Shown here: positions 1 through 9,892 of the stretch, in pieces
How the letters are laid out: the number at the start of each line of letters is the position of its first letter
Numbering within the stretch: position 1 is the first letter of the stretch
Assembly (NCBI GenBank): GCA_002683825.1
Contig: NYUD01000085.1
Coordinates: forward strand, 62,001-126,000
Length of the DNA: 64,000 bases
Source: Planctomycetota bacterium
GTDB lineage: Bacteria; Planctomycetota; UBA1135; GCA-002686595
Direction of reading: 5' to 3'
Notes under the pieces: model-generated
The model's database searches: none
Told to the model about the DNA's origin: nothing
Seen by the model: the letters and a program-made list of their open reading frames with translations, nothing else
Program-made: the position numbers and the translations under genes

Positions 1-858
1 GGCAGCGGTCGCGGTGGGATCATTCGCCGCGCTGACGTCGAGGCATTCCATAAGAGCGGTGCGTCGGCGCAGCCGACGGCTCCCGTCTCCACTCCCGCCT
101 CCGGAATTCCGGCCAAGCCGTCCTTTCCGTCCATTGCGCTCCCAGTTGGAGATAGGGAGACCCGCGTTCCCTTCCGCGGAGTGCGTCGCAAGATCGCGGA
201 GGCGATGGCGCGTTCGAAATACACGGCCACGCATTTTACTGTCGTAGAAGAGCTCGATGTCACCGACCTGATCAAGATACGCGCCCAAGCCAAGGAGATC
301 GGTGCCAAGGACGGCATCAAGGTGACCTACATGCCCTTCATCATGAAGGCGGTCGCCAGCGGGCTCTTCCGCTTCCCGGAGCTGAATAGCCAGCTGGACG
401 AAGCGACGAACGAGATCGTCACCTACCACTACGTCAACCTGGGAATCGCTATCGACACGGCTCAGGGTTTGATCGTTCCTGTGGTCAAGGATGTGCAATC
501 CAAAGGGGTCTTGCAGTTGGCGAGCGAGCTGAGCGAAATCGCCGAGCGCACTCGTTCCGGCAAGATCAAGCCGGAAGAGCTTTCCGGAGGCACTTTCACG
601 ATCACGAATGCCGGAAACATCGGAGGCATTCTCGCAACGCCAATCATCAACTTCCCCGAGGTCGGCATTCTCGGCGTCAACCGCATCATGAAGCGCCCCG
701 GCGTGGTGGAAACTCCTGAAGGGGACTCCTTCGAGGTTCGTCACTACATGAACCTCTCGATCAGTGTGGACCATCGTTTGGTTGACGGCGCTTCGGCAAC
801 GCGCTTCCTCGTCTACCTCAGGCAGGTCCTCGAGAATCCAGGTCTCCTATCTCTTTGA
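1..858 (+). CDS. 2-oxo acid dehydrogenase E2 (dihydrolipoyl acyltransferase), 5' partial
   Basis: The frame is open from base 1, so the gene enters from the left edge; its lipoyl domain is outside the window. The first codons (GSGRGGIIRRADVEAF) are the end of a peripheral subunit-binding domain, followed by a Pro/Ala/Ser linker and the catalytic acyltransferase domain from about base 160. The catalytic HxxxDG signature is present as HRLVDG near the C-terminus. The enzyme transfers an acyl group from lipoyl-lysine to CoA in a cytoplasmic complex. Substrate (pyruvate or branched-chain 2-oxo acid) is not certain. Its stop overlaps the TTG start proposed for the E1 alpha gene, indicating one operon. 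Confidence 0.93.
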   Translation, partial: GSGRGGIIRRADVEAFHKSGASAQPTAPVSTPASGIPAKPSFPSIALPVGDRETRVPFRGVRRKIAEAMARSKYTATHFTVVEELDVTDLIKIRAQAKEIGAKDGIKVTYMPFIMKAVASGLFRFPELNSQLDEATNEIVTYHYVNLGIAIDTAQGLIVPVVKDVQSKGVLQLASELSEIAERTRSGKIKPEELSGGTFTITNAGNIGGILATPIINFPEVGILGVNRIMKRPGVVETPEGDSFEVRHYMNLSISVDHRLVDGASATRFLVYLRQVLENPGLLSL

Positions 859-1994
859 GATCGATGCAAGCCGTGGCCAAGAATCCAAGCGTGCACTCTC
901 GCCTCCTCGATGAAAGAGGTTGTGCGGTGATGGAGCTTCCGGCATACGACCCGCAGTGGTTGAAGGATCTCCTGCGGTATATGTTGATCGTGCGCTGCAT
1001 GGACGGGCGCATGATGAAGCTGCAACGGGCCGGTCGCATCGGTTTCGTCGGCAGTATGCACGGTCAGGAAGCCGCCATGATCGGAGCGTGCAGTGCTCTG
1101 GAGGCGCAGGATTGGCTTTGGTCTGGGCTGCGCGAAGGTGGTGCCGCGCTCATGCGCGGCCTGCCGTTCTCGGAGTATATCGCTCAGATGTACTGCAATT
1201 CGAACGACACGGCCAAGGGTCGACAGATGTGCAACCATCTACAGCACAAGGGCAGCCATTATCCCAGCTGGTCGTCGGTAATCGGTACGCAGTTGCCCCA
1301 CGGTGTCGGAGCGGCGTATGCCGCCAAGGTCCGCGGGTTGGACGAAGTCCATGCGATCTTTTTCGGCGACGGCGCGACCAGCAGTAGCGGCTTCCACAGC
1401 GGCTTGAACTTCGCAGGTGTATGGGAGGTTCCGGCGGTGTTTTGCTGTGTGGACAATGGCTGGGCGATTTCCGTTCCCTCGAGTCAGCAAACGGCCCAGC
1501 TCGAATATGAGCGCAAGGGTGAGTGCTACGGCATGCCGGGCTACGCGGTCGACGGCAACGACGTCTTGGCCTGCTTTGAGGCGATGAAGACCCTTGTCGC
1601 CCGCGCACGAGGGGGGGGTGGACCCAGCCTGCTTGTCCTGCGGACCTATCGCATGCAGGGCCACTCCAGTTCCGACGATCCGACTCGCTATCGAGACGCC
1701 GCCGAAGTCGAGACATGGACCAAACGTGACCCGCTCGAGCGCATCACGCGCTTCCTCGAATCCCAGGGGGTTCTGCAGGCCGGTGAATACGCCCGGATGG
1801 AAAGCGAGCTGCTCGCCGAAATCGATCGCGAGATCCACATCCAAGAAGCAGCCGCGCCGATGCCGTTGAAATCCCTGGTTGAGGACGTCTACGGGGACAT
1901 CCCCCGTCACCTGCGAAAGCAGTACAACGAATTTCTCGGCGTCGCAAAACGCTATGGCGATGCCGATGTTGGGGACGGCGTTTTTCCGCTCTAG
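855..1994 (+). CDS. 2-oxo acid dehydrogenase E1 component, alpha subunit
   Basis: About 379 residues, the usual length for a thiamine-diphosphate E1 alpha subunit. The ThDP/Mg motif runs from GDG at residue 171 to the Asn at 201, and the regulatory loop HSSSDDPTRYR is at 270-280, a form typical of branched-chain 2-oxo acid dehydrogenase and related PDH alpha subunits. It decarboxylates the 2-oxo acid with an E1 beta partner, which is not seen here and may lie upstream of E2. The TTG start at 855 overlaps the E2 stop; an in-frame ATG at 864 is an alternative. A run of eight G near 1610 lies inside the gene without breaking the frame. Confidence 0.9.
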   Translation: MRSMQAVAKNPSVHSRLLDERGCAVMELPAYDPQWLKDLLRYMLIVRCMDGRMMKLQRAGRIGFVGSMHGQEAAMIGACSALEAQDWLWSGLREGGAALMRGLPFSEYIAQMYCNSNDTAKGRQMCNHLQHKGSHYPSWSSVIGTQLPHGVGAAYAAKVRGLDEVHAIFFGDGATSSSGFHSGLNFAGVWEVPAVFCCVDNGWAISVPSSQQTAQLEYERKGECYGMPGYAVDGNDVLACFEAMKTLVARARGGGGPSLLVLRTYRMQGHSSSDDPTRYRDAAEVETWTKRDPLERITRFLESQGVLQAGEYARMESELLAEIDREIHIQEAAAPMPLKSLVEDVYGDIPRHLRKQYNEFLGVAKRYGDADVGDGVFPL

Positions 1995-2020
1995 TCTCGA
2001 ATCAAGAAGGAGGTTTGCCT

Positions 2021-3415
2021 ATGAGCAGCAAGATCGTCGTCATCGGTGCAGGGCCGGCAGGATATGTCTGCGCGATTCGCCTGGCCCAGCTCGGGCACCA
2101 GGTCACCGTCGTAGAAAAAGACTACCTCGGTGGCACGTGCCTCAACGTGGGTTGCATCCCGTCAAAGGCCATGATTGCGGCGGGGGTATTGATGGACAAA
2201 GTCCGTCGTGCCGCGGCCATGGGGATTACGGTGCAGGGGATGAATCTGGACCTCTCCAAACTGGTGGAGTGGAAGAGCAGCGTCGTCAACCGACTTACTG
2301 GAGGGATCGGTGTCCTCTTCAAGAACCACGGTGTTCGGCATGTGATCGGCGAGGCCGCGATCACGGACGCCAACACAGTCCGTGTAAAGGAGCCAAAGGG
2401 AGAACAGGCGCTGAACGCGGACTACATCGTTATCGCGACTGGTTCCGTGCCGTCCTCGATACCCGGCTTCGATTTCGATGGCAAGAATGTCTGGTCTTCG
2501 ACGGAAGCGCTGGCTCCTGAACGCTTGCCGGAGCGTCTGTGCGTCATCGGCGCCGGCTACATCGGTCTAGAATTGGGCATGTTGTACGCAAAGATGGGCA
2601 GCAAGGTGACGATCGTTGAGTTCACCGATGGTGCGTTGCCCGGGCAGGACCGCGACTGTGTCAAGGTGGTCGAGCGGTCGCTCAAGAAGAACAAGGTCAG
2701 ACTGATCACAAAGACGACGGCCAAACGCTACGAAAACAACGGCACACTGTGCGTCCAGATCGAATCGCGAGACGGCAAGGCCGAAACGGTCGAGTGCGAC
2801 CAGATTCTCTGCACCGTGGGCCGCCGCCCGTACAGCGATGGACTCGGCCTTGAAAATGTTGGTCTGAAGACGGACACGCAGGGCTTTCTTTCCGTCGACC
2901 GCCAGATGCGTACTTCGGTCGCAAATATTTTTGCGGTCGGAGACATCGCTGGACAGCCCATGCTGGCCCACAAGGGGAGCAAGGAAGGCCTGGTTGCGGC
3001 CGCGGTCATCGCGGGTCAGCCCGAAGAGTACGATGCCAAGTGTGTCCCGGCTGTCATTTTCACTGCGCCGGAAATCGCGTCGGTCGGACTCCTGGAAGAG
3101 CAAGCGAAGGAAGCCGGGCACGAAATTGCTGTCGGGCAGTTTCCCTTCGCCGCATCGGGCCGAGCTCTTTCGCTAATGGAAACGGAGGGCTTCGTGAAGG
3201 TCGTTTCCGACGCACGGACCGACGAAGTTCTTGGTGTGCACATGGTAGGACCGGAGGTCACCGAGCTGATTGCCGAAGCGACACTAGCAATCGAAATGGG
3301 CGCGACTACGGAGGATATCGCACGGACGATTCACGCCCACCCCACATTGCCAGAAGCCGTCATGGAGGCCGCGGAGGCCGTGCACAAAATGGCTGTGCAT
3401 ATCTATCAGAAGTAG
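2021..3415 (+). CDS. lpdA: Dihydrolipoamide dehydrogenase (E3)
   Basis: 464 residues. It has the N-terminal FAD dinucleotide fold (GAGPAG), the redox-active disulfide in GGTCLNVGCIPSK (Cys40 and Cys45), a second nucleotide fold with GAGYIGLELG, and the C-terminal His-Glu pair in HPTLPEA. It reoxidises the dihydrolipoyl arm of the complex and reduces NAD+. The ATG at 2021 is chosen because AGAAGGAGG sits seven bases upstream; a TTG six bases earlier would fall within that spacing. It is co-directional with E2 and E1 alpha, so the complex-specific E3 is encoded in the operon. Confidence 0.95.
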   Translation: MSSKIVVIGAGPAGYVCAIRLAQLGHQVTVVEKDYLGGTCLNVGCIPSKAMIAAGVLMDKVRRAAAMGITVQGMNLDLSKLVEWKSSVVNRLTGGIGVLFKNHGVRHVIGEAAITDANTVRVKEPKGEQALNADYIVIATGSVPSSIPGFDFDGKNVWSSTEALAPERLPERLCVIGAGYIGLELGMLYAKMGSKVTIVEFTDGALPGQDRDCVKVVERSLKKNKVRLITKTTAKRYENNGTLCVQIESRDGKAETVECDQILCTVGRRPYSDGLGLENVGLKTDTQGFLSVDRQMRTSVANIFAVGDIAGQPMLAHKGSKEGLVAAAVIAGQPEEYDAKCVPAVIFTAPEIASVGLLEEQAKEAGHEIAVGQFPFAASGRALSLMETEGFVKVVSDARTDEVLGVHMVGPEVTELIAEATLAIEMGATTEDIARTIHAHPTLPEAVMEAAEAVHKMAVHIYQK

Positions 3416-4110
3416 TGAAGCCGGTGCTGGAGGTCCGTAGGCTCGGCCGCACGCTTTTCGAGGATGCCTATGCGCTTCAGAAGGAGCTTGTGGCGGCGCG
3501 GTGTGAGGATCGCATCGGTGATGTTTTGATCCTGACCGAGCACGATCCGGTGGTGACGGTCGGACGGGGCACGGATGTTGCCTCCGTTGGCTCGGTCAGC
3601 CCGCCGATCCATGAGATCGAGAGGGGAGGAAAGGCGACGTATCACGGGCCGGGACAGCTTGTGGCCTACGTGATACGCGCGCTGCCCGAAGGCGAGCGGG
3701 ACCTACACACCTATCTGCGGGACCTCGAGGAGGTCATTATTGGAGTTCTGGGGGAGTTCAAATTATCCGCCGGACGGCGCGATGGGCAGACCGGTGTCTG
3801 GATAGGCGGACAAAAGATCGCCTCGATCGGCGTTGCGGTAAGTCGCTGGGTGACCTATCACGGCCTGGCGCTCAACCTGCACACCGACTTGGCCGCTTTT
3901 CGCGAATTCCGTCCGTGTGGGCTCGATGCGGACGTGATGACACGTCTGTCGAACCACGTGGATCTGCCTCCGACGAATCTTCTCGCGGAGGTCCTTCTCG
4001 TAAAGCATTTTTGCCGGGTCTTCGGCTACGAGCTTCCACGGCCAGCTCCTCAGGAGGGGGCCGAGGGGGCCGAGGGGGACGGTAGATTTCCGCGTCTGCC
4101 TATGCTGTAG
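3415..4110 (+). CDS. lipB: Lipoyl (octanoyl) transferase LipB
   Basis: 231 residues from a GTG at 3415 that shares one base with the lpdA stop (TAGTG), implying translational coupling. LipB moves octanoate from acyl carrier protein to the lipoyl domain of E2, the first step of lipoate assembly. The family motif RGGKATYHGPGQ is at 70-81, the conserved Lys is near 134 (GGQKIASIG), and the catalytic Cys is 168 in FRPCGL. Placement after E2-E1-E3 links cofactor attachment to the enzyme that needs it. A short acidic, Gly-rich tail before the stop is not part of the conserved fold. Confidence 0.93.
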   Translation: MKPVLEVRRLGRTLFEDAYALQKELVAARCEDRIGDVLILTEHDPVVTVGRGTDVASVGSVSPPIHEIERGGKATYHGPGQLVAYVIRALPEGERDLHTYLRDLEEVIIGVLGEFKLSAGRRDGQTGVWIGGQKIASIGVAVSRWVTYHGLALNLHTDLAAFREFRPCGLDADVMTRLSNHVDLPPTNLLAEVLLVKHFCRVFGYELPRPAPQEGAEGAEGDGRFPRLPML

Positions 4111-4181
4111 CAGCCAAGGGACTCGAATCACTCCCTCAACGGGCCGCCCAGGGTCGGGCCCTCCGAGTGGAATAGTTTTCG

Positions 4182-6572
4182 GTGTGGGGCGTCGTCGCGT
4201 GCTTCCCACTTCAAACCGCTGGCCTACCTAAGCTTTGCCGGGGCCGTGGCCCGATGACGGTGTCGGGAGTATCTCCATCTCCGGCTCATCCCCCCATGTC
4301 TACCCCGTCCGGCAACGATTCCATGCGACTTTGGCCCAAGCGATGGGAGATCGCTTTGGTCCTGGCCTGTCAGGCGGTTTGCGTGGGCCTGGTGGTGACA
4401 AGTTCGGGCGCTCTGGAAGGAGCGCTGATCTTCATCGGTTTGACGGCCGCATTCACAATCATCGCCTCTCGACGTGCATCCCAGATCGATTCCCTCAACT
4501 CGGGATTGATGCACGCCAATCAGGCGCTTGAGCGTGAGGTCGAGGAGCGCAAGCAGGCGGAAGCCAGCCTACGAACCCACGCGGATTCTCTGGAATCTAA
4601 TCGTGCCGAACTCGAATCGGCGCGCGTCGATGCAGAGTCGGCCAACCGCGTTAAGAGTGAGTTCCTGGCGAACATGAGCCACGAGATTCGCACCCCGATG
4701 AACGGCATCATCGGTATGGCGGACCTCTTGTCCGAGACCGACCTGACGCCCGAGCAGCGCGACTACAGCCGCACGATCCACTTTTCAGCAAAGGGGTTGT
4801 TGACCATTCTGAACGACATCCTCGACTTCTCGAAGATCGAAGCCGGTAAGCTCGAGCTCGAGCAAGCGGACTTCATTCTTCGGGACTGCATCGATAGTGT
4901 GATCGAACTCTTCTACCCACGGGCTCATCAAAAGGGCCTGGAGCTAACCTACCTGGTGCACCCTGCGGTTCCGAATCGTCTGGTCGGCGATTCGACACGC
5001 GTCCGCCAGGTTCTGATCAACTTGCTAGGGAACGCAATCAAGTTCACTGAGAAGGGGTACCTTCGCATTGAGGTCATGGTTGTAGAGAGCGAGGAAGAGC
5101 ACGTCGTTATCGAGTTTCGGGTCGTTGATACGGGCATCGGAATTCCCAAGGAACAAGGCGGCCTCTTTCACCCCTTCACCCAGGCCGATTCATCGACGAC
5201 GCGGAAGTACGGTGGCACCGGACTCGGGCTTGCTATAAGTAGCCAGCTCGCCCAGATGATGGGAGGTCGAATCGGCTACGAATCCGAGGAGGGGAGTGGA
5301 TCTACCTTTTGGTTCCGGGGCCGCTTCTTCCGCCATCCGGAAGCGGAGACACGAGAGAAATCCAGGGCCTTGTATGGAAAGCGGGTCCTCGTTGTCGATG
5401 CGAGCGAACAAAACCGAGAGGTTGCACGTACCTACGCGAAGGCCTGGGACATGGAAGTGTTGGAGGCTTCGACGGCGGAGGAGGGATTGAACACGCTCCG
5501 TAGCGCGCGCGAAAAGGACCAGCCGATCCATTTCATGCTGATCGATCGCTCCTTGCCGGACATGGATGGAAAGGAGCTGGCCAGTCATGTCAGCAGTGAT
5601 CTGTCGCTGAGAGAGACCCGGCTGATCCTCCTGAATGAATTTGGCCATGCCGAAGAGCCGAGCAGGATGGTTCGTGCTGGTCTGGACGCCTGGATTCTCA
5701 AGCCCATCAATGCTTCCAAGTTGGAGATGGCGCTGCTGCACGTCCTCGAAGGCCAGGGTGTGGGTCATGAGGAGATTGCCAAGGTCAAAAAAAGGGTGGG
5801 TTCCTTCACGCACTGTCACGACGGCGTGCTCCTCCTCGTGGAAGACAACGTGGTCAATCAGAAGGTCGCAGCCCTTTTGCTGCGACGCTGCGGTTATCGC
5901 GTCGAAGTTGCTCGGGACGGCGTTGAGGCGCTAGAGGCAGTAGGTACCGAGGAGTTTCACGCCATCTTCATGGATTGCCAGATGCCGCGCATGAACGGCT
6001 TCGAGGCGACACGCAAGATCCGTGAACTTTGCGGAGAGAATATTCCGATCATCGCCATGACGGCGAACGCCATGGCGGGCGACCGCGAGCGCTGCCTTGC
6101 GGCCGGAATGAACGACTACCTGTCCAAGCCTGTTCAAGAGCCGCAGTTGAAGGAAATGCTGGACAAGTGGGTAGGAGGCGTAGAGGTACCGACAGCGAAG
6201 GAGAATTCTATGGCATCAAGGAAAGCGGTCGATGCGGGCGTTCTTGATTCATTGCGCGCGCTTGGTGGAGAAGACGACCCGGAACTATTCATCGAACTGA
6301 TTCAGATCTTCCTGGACGACACTCCGCAAAGAATGGCGCAGATGGCCGAAGCTTTGGCCGGCAACGATGGGGAAGCCATCGGTCAAGCAGCACATGCGCT
6401 CAAGTCGAGTTGTGCCACCTTGGGTGCGCTGATCCTGGCAGATCTCTTCAGGGAAATCGAATTGGTGGGCAAAGAGCTCGACGTTGAACGGGCCCGATCC
6501 CTGGTGGTTCAGACCGGGGAAGAGTACGCCCGAGTCGAGACAGAGCTGCGCTCGGAGATTCGCCAGGCCTGA
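4182..6572 (+). CDS. Hybrid sensor histidine kinase with two receiver domains and HPt
   Basis: Two membrane segments (about residues 55-95) are followed by a coiled coil, then a HisKA domain with phospho-acceptor His167 in [12 protein letters not shown] and an HATPase domain with DTGIGI and [11 protein letters not shown] first receiver (about 400-520) has lost its usual Thr/Ser (LILLNEF) and part of the acidic pair, so it may be non-signalling. The second receiver is intact, with Asp598 in IFMDCQMP and a conserved Lys. The C-terminal HPt domain has His738 in AAHALKSS. This is the BarA-type layout for a multistep phosphorelay. The start is uncertain: GTG 4182, or ATG 4254, 4296 or 4323; none has a strong ribosome site. 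Confidence 0.9.
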   Translation: MWGVVACFPLQTAGLPKLCRGRGPMTVSGVSPSPAHPPMSTPSGNDSMRLWPKRWEIALVLACQAVCVGLVVTSSGALEGALIFIGLTAAFTIIASRRASQIDSLNSGLMHANQALEREVEERKQAEASLRTHADSLESNRAELESARVDAESANRVKSEFLANMSHEIRTPMNGIIGMADLLSETDLTPEQRDYSRTIHFSAKGLLTILNDILDFSKIEAGKLELEQADFILRDCIDSVIELFYPRAHQKGLELTYLVHPAVPNRLVGDSTRVRQVLINLLGNAIKFTEKGYLRIEVMVVESEEEHVVIEFRVVDTGIGIPKEQGGLFHPFTQADSSTTRKYGGTGLGLAISSQLAQMMGGRIGYESEEGSGSTFWFRGRFFRHPEAETREKSRALYGKRVLVVDASEQNREVARTYAKAWDMEVLEASTAEEGLNTLRSAREKDQPIHFMLIDRSLPDMDGKELASHVSSDLSLRETRLILLNEFGHAEEPSRMVRAGLDAWILKPINASKLEMALLHVLEGQGVGHEEIAKVKKRVGSFTHCHDGVLLLVEDNVVNQKVAALLLRRCGYRVEVARDGVEALEAVGTEEFHAIFMDCQMPRMNGFEATRKIRELCGENIPIIAMTANAMAGDRERCLAAGMNDYLSKPVQEPQLKEMLDKWVGGVEVPTAKENSMASRKAVDAGVLDSLRALGGEDDPELFIELIQIFLDDTPQRMAQMAEALAGNDGEAIGQAAHALKSSCATLGALILADLFREIELVGKELDVERARSLVVQTGEEYARVETELRSEIRQA

Positions 6573-6591
6573 CAATGCACGTGGTAGTTCC

Positions 6592-8508
6592 ATGTTCAAA
6601 AAGCGTTTCGAAAAGATGAAGCATACTGGAAAGCTTCCCACGCCGTCGGGCCTGGGAATGCGCCTGCTTGTGCTGACCTGGGACGAGGAGTGTTCTATCG
6701 GCGACGTTGTCCAGACCATCCAAACAGATCCTGTACTCACCAGTCGGGTGATCAAACTTGCCAATTCCGTCAAGAACACACGGCAGGCACCCGCAAGCAC
6801 AGTGAAAGACGCGGCCGCGAGGCTGGGAACAAAGTCTGTCTGTAGTGTGGGGTTAGGGTTCAGCCTGATCCTGGGCAATCGGACGGGCAAGTGCCCTTCA
6901 TTTCCATACGACGAGTACTGGGGTTGGTCACTGGCAAACGCGCTCGCAGCCAAGCAGATCTGCGAGCGGTTGAGCCTCCAGAAACCTGCAGAGGTGTTTA
7001 CCTGTGCCCTCCTGATGAGAATCGGTCGGCTCGCCCTCGCAAGCGCGTATCCCGACGAGTATTCGGAAGTGCTGAATCGGCTGCAAAACGGTCCGGTCGA
7101 GATTCTTGAACGCGTCGAGCGGGAGCGCTTTGCGATCGACAACCGCGAGATTTCCGCAGGCCTTATGGAGGACTGGCGCCTGCCCGACTACTTCAGTCAA
7201 GTTGCGCTGCACTTCAATGGACAGGAGCCGCCTCCAGGTGTTGAGTCGGAGGAGGTCAGGTCGGTACTGCGTATTCTCAACTGCTCGAGTCGCATCGCCA
7301 ACGTGTGTTCTTCCGAAGCCGCGGCGCAGCCCATACACTGGAGAGCCGCTCGCGATTTCTGTGACGAGCTGGGCATTGACCTCGAAGCGTTTACCGAGCT
7401 GTACGACGAAACCGTCGCAGAATGGAACGATTGGGGTGAGCTTTTTGGGATTCCCACGCGGTCGGGATTGGAGGGGGTGTCGATCGAGAAGAGCAGTTTG
7501 AAAAGGGGCGGCGTATCTACTCTGCTGAAGGAAGGGCGATTGCGCGTGTTAGCGGTCGACGATCACGAGATTTCGTTACGGCTACTGGTGGCCCACCTCG
7601 AGGGGGACGGCTACGAGGTCAAGACGGCGAGAAACGGCAAGGAAGCTCTTGAAGTCAACAAGAAATGGGCGCCACAGATGGTCATCACCGATTGGATGAT
7701 GCCGGAGATGGATGGCCTTGAGCTTTGCCAGCACTTACGGGCTACGGAAGCGGGCCGCAAGCTATACATCTTGGTCTTGACGGGGCGGGACGAAGAGGAT
7801 CACATCGTCGAGGTGTTCGAGGCGGGGGCGGATGACTACATCGAAAAGACGGGCAAGTTCAAACTGCTTCTGGCACGGACACGCCCCGGTCTCCGAGTGA
7901 TTAAGCTGCAAGAGGAAAACGAGCAGCACCTGCAAGATAAGCAGAGGAAAAACGCCAAGCTGGAGATCGCCAAGCGCAGGCTCAAGGACGCCGCCATGAC
8001 GGATTCTTTGACCGAGCTCCCCAACCGGCGCAGTGCGATAAAGCGCTTGGAGAAAGAGTGGGCTGACAGTTCACGTACGCGGGGACCGTTGGCGGCGATC
8101 ATCCTGGATATCGACCATTTCAAGGCCGTAAACGACAACTACGGACACGACATAGGGGATGCCATGCTGTGGTCGACTGCCCAGGCGATCAACCGCAGCC
8201 TGCGGCGGGGAGATACCTGTGCACGGATAGGTGGGGAGGAATTCCTTGTAATCTGTCCGAACACCACCCTGGAGGGCGCCAAGCAGCTCGCCGAACGCAT
8301 TCGGGTGGCGGTTGAGGAGAACGAGGTCACGCGGCCTGGATTCACCGGTTCCGTGACCGTGAGTCTCGGTGTCGGTTATCGCGCACAGGGAATCCTATCG
8401 ATCGACCAGCTCATCAAAATGGCCGACAATGCGGTCTATCAAGCCAAGCGGAGCGGACGCAACTGCGTCGCTGCGGGCTACCCTGAGGATCGTCGCCAAT
8501 CCGCTTAG
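6592..8508 (+). CDS. HDOD - receiver - GGDEF regulator, putative diguanylate cyclase
   Basis: 638 residues from ATG 6592, 19 bases after the kinase stop, so it is probably co-transcribed. It has an N-terminal HDOD domain (about 10-210), a receiver with VDD acidic residues and phospho-Asp in VITDWMMPEMDG, a short coiled coil, and a GGDEF domain with active-site GGEEF at 547-551. An RxxD inhibitory site (RRGD, 538-541) lies five residues before it, suggesting product feedback. The likely role is to make c-di-GMP when phosphorylated by the upstream phosphorelay. That partnership is inferred from adjacency. A longer in-frame start at 6484 would overlap the kinase and lacks family similarity. Confidence 0.9.
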   Translation: MFKKRFEKMKHTGKLPTPSGLGMRLLVLTWDEECSIGDVVQTIQTDPVLTSRVIKLANSVKNTRQAPASTVKDAAARLGTKSVCSVGLGFSLILGNRTGKCPSFPYDEYWGWSLANALAAKQICERLSLQKPAEVFTCALLMRIGRLALASAYPDEYSEVLNRLQNGPVEILERVERERFAIDNREISAGLMEDWRLPDYFSQVALHFNGQEPPPGVESEEVRSVLRILNCSSRIANVCSSEAAAQPIHWRAARDFCDELGIDLEAFTELYDETVAEWNDWGELFGIPTRSGLEGVSIEKSSLKRGGVSTLLKEGRLRVLAVDDHEISLRLLVAHLEGDGYEVKTARNGKEALEVNKKWAPQMVITDWMMPEMDGLELCQHLRATEAGRKLYILVLTGRDEEDHIVEVFEAGADDYIEKTGKFKLLLARTRPGLRVIKLQEENEQHLQDKQRKNAKLEIAKRRLKDAAMTDSLTELPNRRSAIKRLEKEWADSSRTRGPLAAIILDIDHFKAVNDNYGHDIGDAMLWSTAQAINRSLRRGDTCARIGGEEFLVICPNTTLEGAKQLAERIRVAVEENEVTRPGFTGSVTVSLGVGYRAQGILSIDQLIKMADNAVYQAKRSGRNCVAAGYPEDRRQSA

Positions 8509-8551
8509 CTAGAGGCTGTTCTTGCATCCTTGCGGGGACTAGATTGCTCGA

Positions 8552-9892
8552 ATGGCAGCCGGCTCCATGCTCGCTAGGCTCGCCCTCGATTCGCGCGAAA
8601 AGCGCGCATGGGCAATGTACGATTGGGCCAATTCGGCCTTCTGGACGACGATCATCGGAGCGGTCTTCCCGGAATACTATGCGCGTGCGCTGGCCCCAGA
8701 GTCGGGCGCCGGCAGCGAAGGGCGCTATGCGCTGGCGACCACGATCGCTCTCCTGATCATCGCGTTCCTGGCTCCCTTTCTCGGAACGTTGGCCGATTTT
8801 CGTGCCGTCAAGAAGAAATTCTTGGGCACGTTTGCCATTGGCGGAGCACTGGCGGCGGCATGCATGTTCTTTGTTCACCCTGGCGAATGGCTGTTCGGCC
8901 TGATTCTCTTCGGTGTCGCGAACATTGGCGCCTCCGGGAGCGTCATCTTCTATGACGCCCTGCTTCCGCATGTTGCCGACGAAGATGAGGTCGATAGGCT
9001 CTCGACCTCCGGATTTGCCTTGGGCTATGTAGGTGGGGGCTTCTTGCTCGCCCTGAATTTTCTTTGGATCACGCAGCCGCAGTGGTTCGGTTTGCCTAGT
9101 GGCGATGGATTGAGCGCGGAGGAATCATCACTTCCCGTTCGCTTGGCGTTCCTTTCTGTGGGGGTTTGGTGGTTTCTCTTTTCGCTACCGGTCCTTCTGC
9201 GTGTTCCGGAGCCCCCTGGAGATGAGGGGGCGAAAGTCGAAGCCGGTGGACTTATCGCCACGACCCTGTCACGTCTGTCGACCACGTTCAACGAACTGAA
9301 GCGCTACCGGCAGGCCTTCCGGTTGCTACTGGCGTTTCTTGTTTACAACGACGGCATCCTGACAATCGTTCGCATGGCAGTGCTCTATGCCAAGTCGAAG
9401 GATCTCGGGCCGCAGGTCGTCATGGGCACCTTTCTGTTGGTGCAGTTCGTGGGGATCCCTTTCACTTTCTTGTTCGGCCAGCTTGCCGGGCGCTTTGGCA
9501 CGAAGTTCCTCATCCTCACAGGTCTAACCACCTATTGTGGAATCACGGTGCTGGCCTTCTTCATGGAAACCGCAACGCACTTCGTCATGTTGGGCATCTT
9601 GGTCGCCATGGTTCAGGGAGGCACTCAGGCACTCAGTCGTTCGCTGTTCTCCAGCATGATCCCGCGCAGGAAGTCGGGCGAGTTTTTCGCCTTCTTCTCT
9701 GTCGGTGAAAAATTCGCCGGTATCTTCGGGCCCCTGCTCTACGCGGGGATGATCTACTGGACGGGATCGAATCAAAACGCGATCTTGTCGGTAGCGGTCT
9801 TCTTCGTCATCGGCGCGTGGCTTCTGGTTCGCGTCGACGTGGCGGAGGGGCAGGGCAAGATTCGCGCCGAAGAAGCAGCTCAATCCACATAG
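8552..9892 (+). CDS. MFS transporter, UMF1 (Atg22-like) family
   Basis: 446 residues with about twelve hydrophobic segments. The N-terminus WAMYDWANSAFWTTI is the hallmark of the UMF1/Atg22-like subgroup of major facilitators, and the loop after helix 2 (GTLADFRAVKKKFLG) matches the MFS signature. Substrates are not established for bacterial members; yeast Atg22 exports amino acids from the vacuole. Its 3' end overlaps the convergent DUF3604 gene by 13 bases. Confidence 0.88.
   Translation: MAAGSMLARLALDSREKRAWAMYDWANSAFWTTIIGAVFPEYYARALAPESGAGSEGRYALATTIALLIIAFLAPFLGTLADFRAVKKKFLGTFAIGGALAAACMFFVHPGEWLFGLILFGVANIGASGSVIFYDALLPHVADEDEVDRLSTSGFALGYVGGGFLLALNFLWITQPQWFGLPSGDGLSAEESSLPVRLAFLSVGVWWFLFSLPVLLRVPEPPGDEGAKVEAGGLIATTLSRLSTTFNELKRYRQAFRLLLAFLVYNDGILTIVRMAVLYAKSKDLGPQVVMGTFLLVQFVGIPFTFLFGQLAGRFGTKFLILTGLTTYCGITVLAFFMETATHFVMLGILVAMVQGGTQALSRSLFSSMIPRRKSGEFFAFFSVGEKFAGIFGPLLYAGMIYWTGSNQNAILSVAVFFVIGAWLLVRVDVAEGQGKIRAEEAAQST

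Noticed and set aside
1610..1617. Run of eight G in E1 alpha as a phase-variable tract
   Set aside because: The gene is in frame, encodes a housekeeping enzyme, and similar G or C runs occur elsewhere in this GC-rich DNA.
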